Source of the DNA: Meconema thalassinum
Lineage: Eukaryota > Arthropoda > Insecta > Orthoptera > Tettigoniidae
DNA length: 64,000 nucleotides
Direction of reading: 5' to 3'
NCBI GenBank assembly: GCA_946902985.2
Contig: OX336389.2
Span: forward strand, 1,015,591,441 to 1,015,655,440
Part shown: one piece after another, positions 63,169-64,000 of the stretch
Position numbering within the stretch: position 1 is the first letter of the stretch
Layout of the letters: each line of letters starts with the position of its first letter
Translations under genes and position numbers: made by a program
The notes under the pieces: model-generated
The model's database searches: none
Seen by the model: the letters and a program-made list of their open reading frames with translations, nothing else
Told to the model about the DNA's origin: nothing

Positions 63169-64000
63169 CTATTATAGTACTCCATCAGAGCACTTTGAGC
63201 CCATCTCCATTCCCAACCTCCTATTATAGTACTCCATCAGAGCACTTGGAGCCCATCTCCATTCCCCAACCTCTTATTATAGAACTCCATCAGAGCACTT
63301 TGAGCCCATCTCCATTCCCAACCTATTATAGTATTCCATCAGAGCACATTGAGCCCATCTCCATTCCCAACCTCCTGTTATAGAACTCCAACAGAGCACT
63401 TTGAGCCCATCTCCATTCCCAACCTATTATAGTACTCCATCAGAGCACATTGAGCCCATCTCCATTCCCAACCTCCTGTTATAGTACTCCATCAGAGCAC
63501 GTTGAGTCCATCTCCATTCCCAACCTATTATAGTACTTCATCAGAGCACTTCGAGCCCATCTCCATTCTCCAACCTCCAATTATAGTACTCCATCAGAGC
63601 ACTTTGAGCCAATCTCCATTCCCCAACCTCCTATTATAGTAGTCTATCAGAGCACTTTGAGCCAATCTCCATTCCATAACCTATTATTATAGTATTCCAT
63701 CAGAGCACGTTGAGCCCATCTCCAATCCCCACCTACTATAGTATTCCATCAGAGCACTTTGAGCCCATCTCCATTCCCAACCTATTATAGTACTCCATCA
63801 GAGCACTTTGAGCCCATCTCCATTCCCCAACCTCCTATTATAGTACTCCATCAGAGCACTTTGAGCCCATCTCCATTCCCTAACCTCCTATTATAATACT
63901 CCATCAGAGCGCTTTGAGCCCATCTCCATTCCCAACCTATTATAGTACTCCATCAGAGCACGTTGAGCCCATCTCCATTCCCAACTTATTATAGTACTCC
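63169..64000 (+). repeat. 49-bp minisatellite, block 4, continues beyond window
   Basis: About 17 units run to the last base, so the array is longer than seen here. Confidence 0.95.

Noticed and set aside
56938..64000. Proline/serine-rich ORFs with SPFPTYYSTPSEHFEPISIP-type repeats
   Set aside because: They are translations of a 49-bp minisatellite. The unit is not divisible by three and contains TAG, so frames drift and end within a few units.
56938..64000. CRISPR-like array
   Set aside because: The units are contiguous without unique spacers, the genome is eukaryotic and no cas-like gene is present.

Overview
The window is eukaryotic, almost certainly insect, nuclear DNA and is dominated by transposable elements. 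It has no operons, no bacterial signals and no long host ORF. Evidence includes Ty3/gypsy retroelements with LTRs, several LINE families, tRNA-derived SINEs, and DNA transposons of the Tc1/mariner, hAT, piggyBac, PIF/Harbinger and THAP types. The only host gene I can defend is a DNA helicase of the MCM8 type on the minus strand. One exon lies at 56573-56713 and the next at 9588-9820. Their splice sites and codon phase fit, so about 46.8 kb of this window appears to be a single MCM8 intron packed with mobile DNA. An orthopteroid (polyneopteran) host is a weak inference from the repeat style only.

Layout. 1-9.3 kb: an old LTR fragment, then a LINE (endonuclease end at 1.47 kb, reverse transcriptase from 8.3 kb) split by a near-complete Ty3/gypsy element (1747-8286) with 2%-diverged LTRs and a 4-bp target duplication. 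9.3-21 kb: MCM8 exon, LINE and Tc1 remnants, a THAP-domain transposon inserted in a repeat, many decayed SINEs, and several kilobases with nothing recognisable. 21-27.4 kb: a Harbinger transposase gene interrupted by a hAT-like element that is itself interrupted by a piggyBac-like element, then an RTE-like LINE and the Myb-like Harbinger partner gene. 27.6-40.3 kb: a LINE interrupted by a second gypsy element (27877-39523) whose gag is interrupted by a 3.3-kb long-TIR transposon carrying a PIN/XPG-like nuclease gene. 40.3-46.8 kb: two copies of a zinc-finger LINE, a piggyBac remnant, a Myb-like first exon, and a second RTE-like LINE.

46.8-56 kb: a 420-430-bp tandem repeat, then a 1.1-kb array of 302-bp units (47759-48867) flanked by a 12-bp duplication. 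Each complete unit holds a type III hammerhead ribozyme. After it come a mariner-like short element and a ZBED5-type hAT element containing another hAT-like insertion. 56.7-64 kb: a 49-bp minisatellite of roughly 70 or more copies, interrupted by an intact Tc1-type element, an internally deleted mariner and a 1.2-kb element with a 12-bp TIR.

How it works together: most proteins here are transposition enzymes, nearly all broken. The Tc1-type transposase at 58139-59164 looks intact and the hammerhead units look catalytically intact. The target-site duplications allow the nesting order, and so the relative age of the layers, to be read directly. The two items I consider most novel are the hammerhead ('retrozyme'-like) insertion and the long-TIR nuclease transposon.
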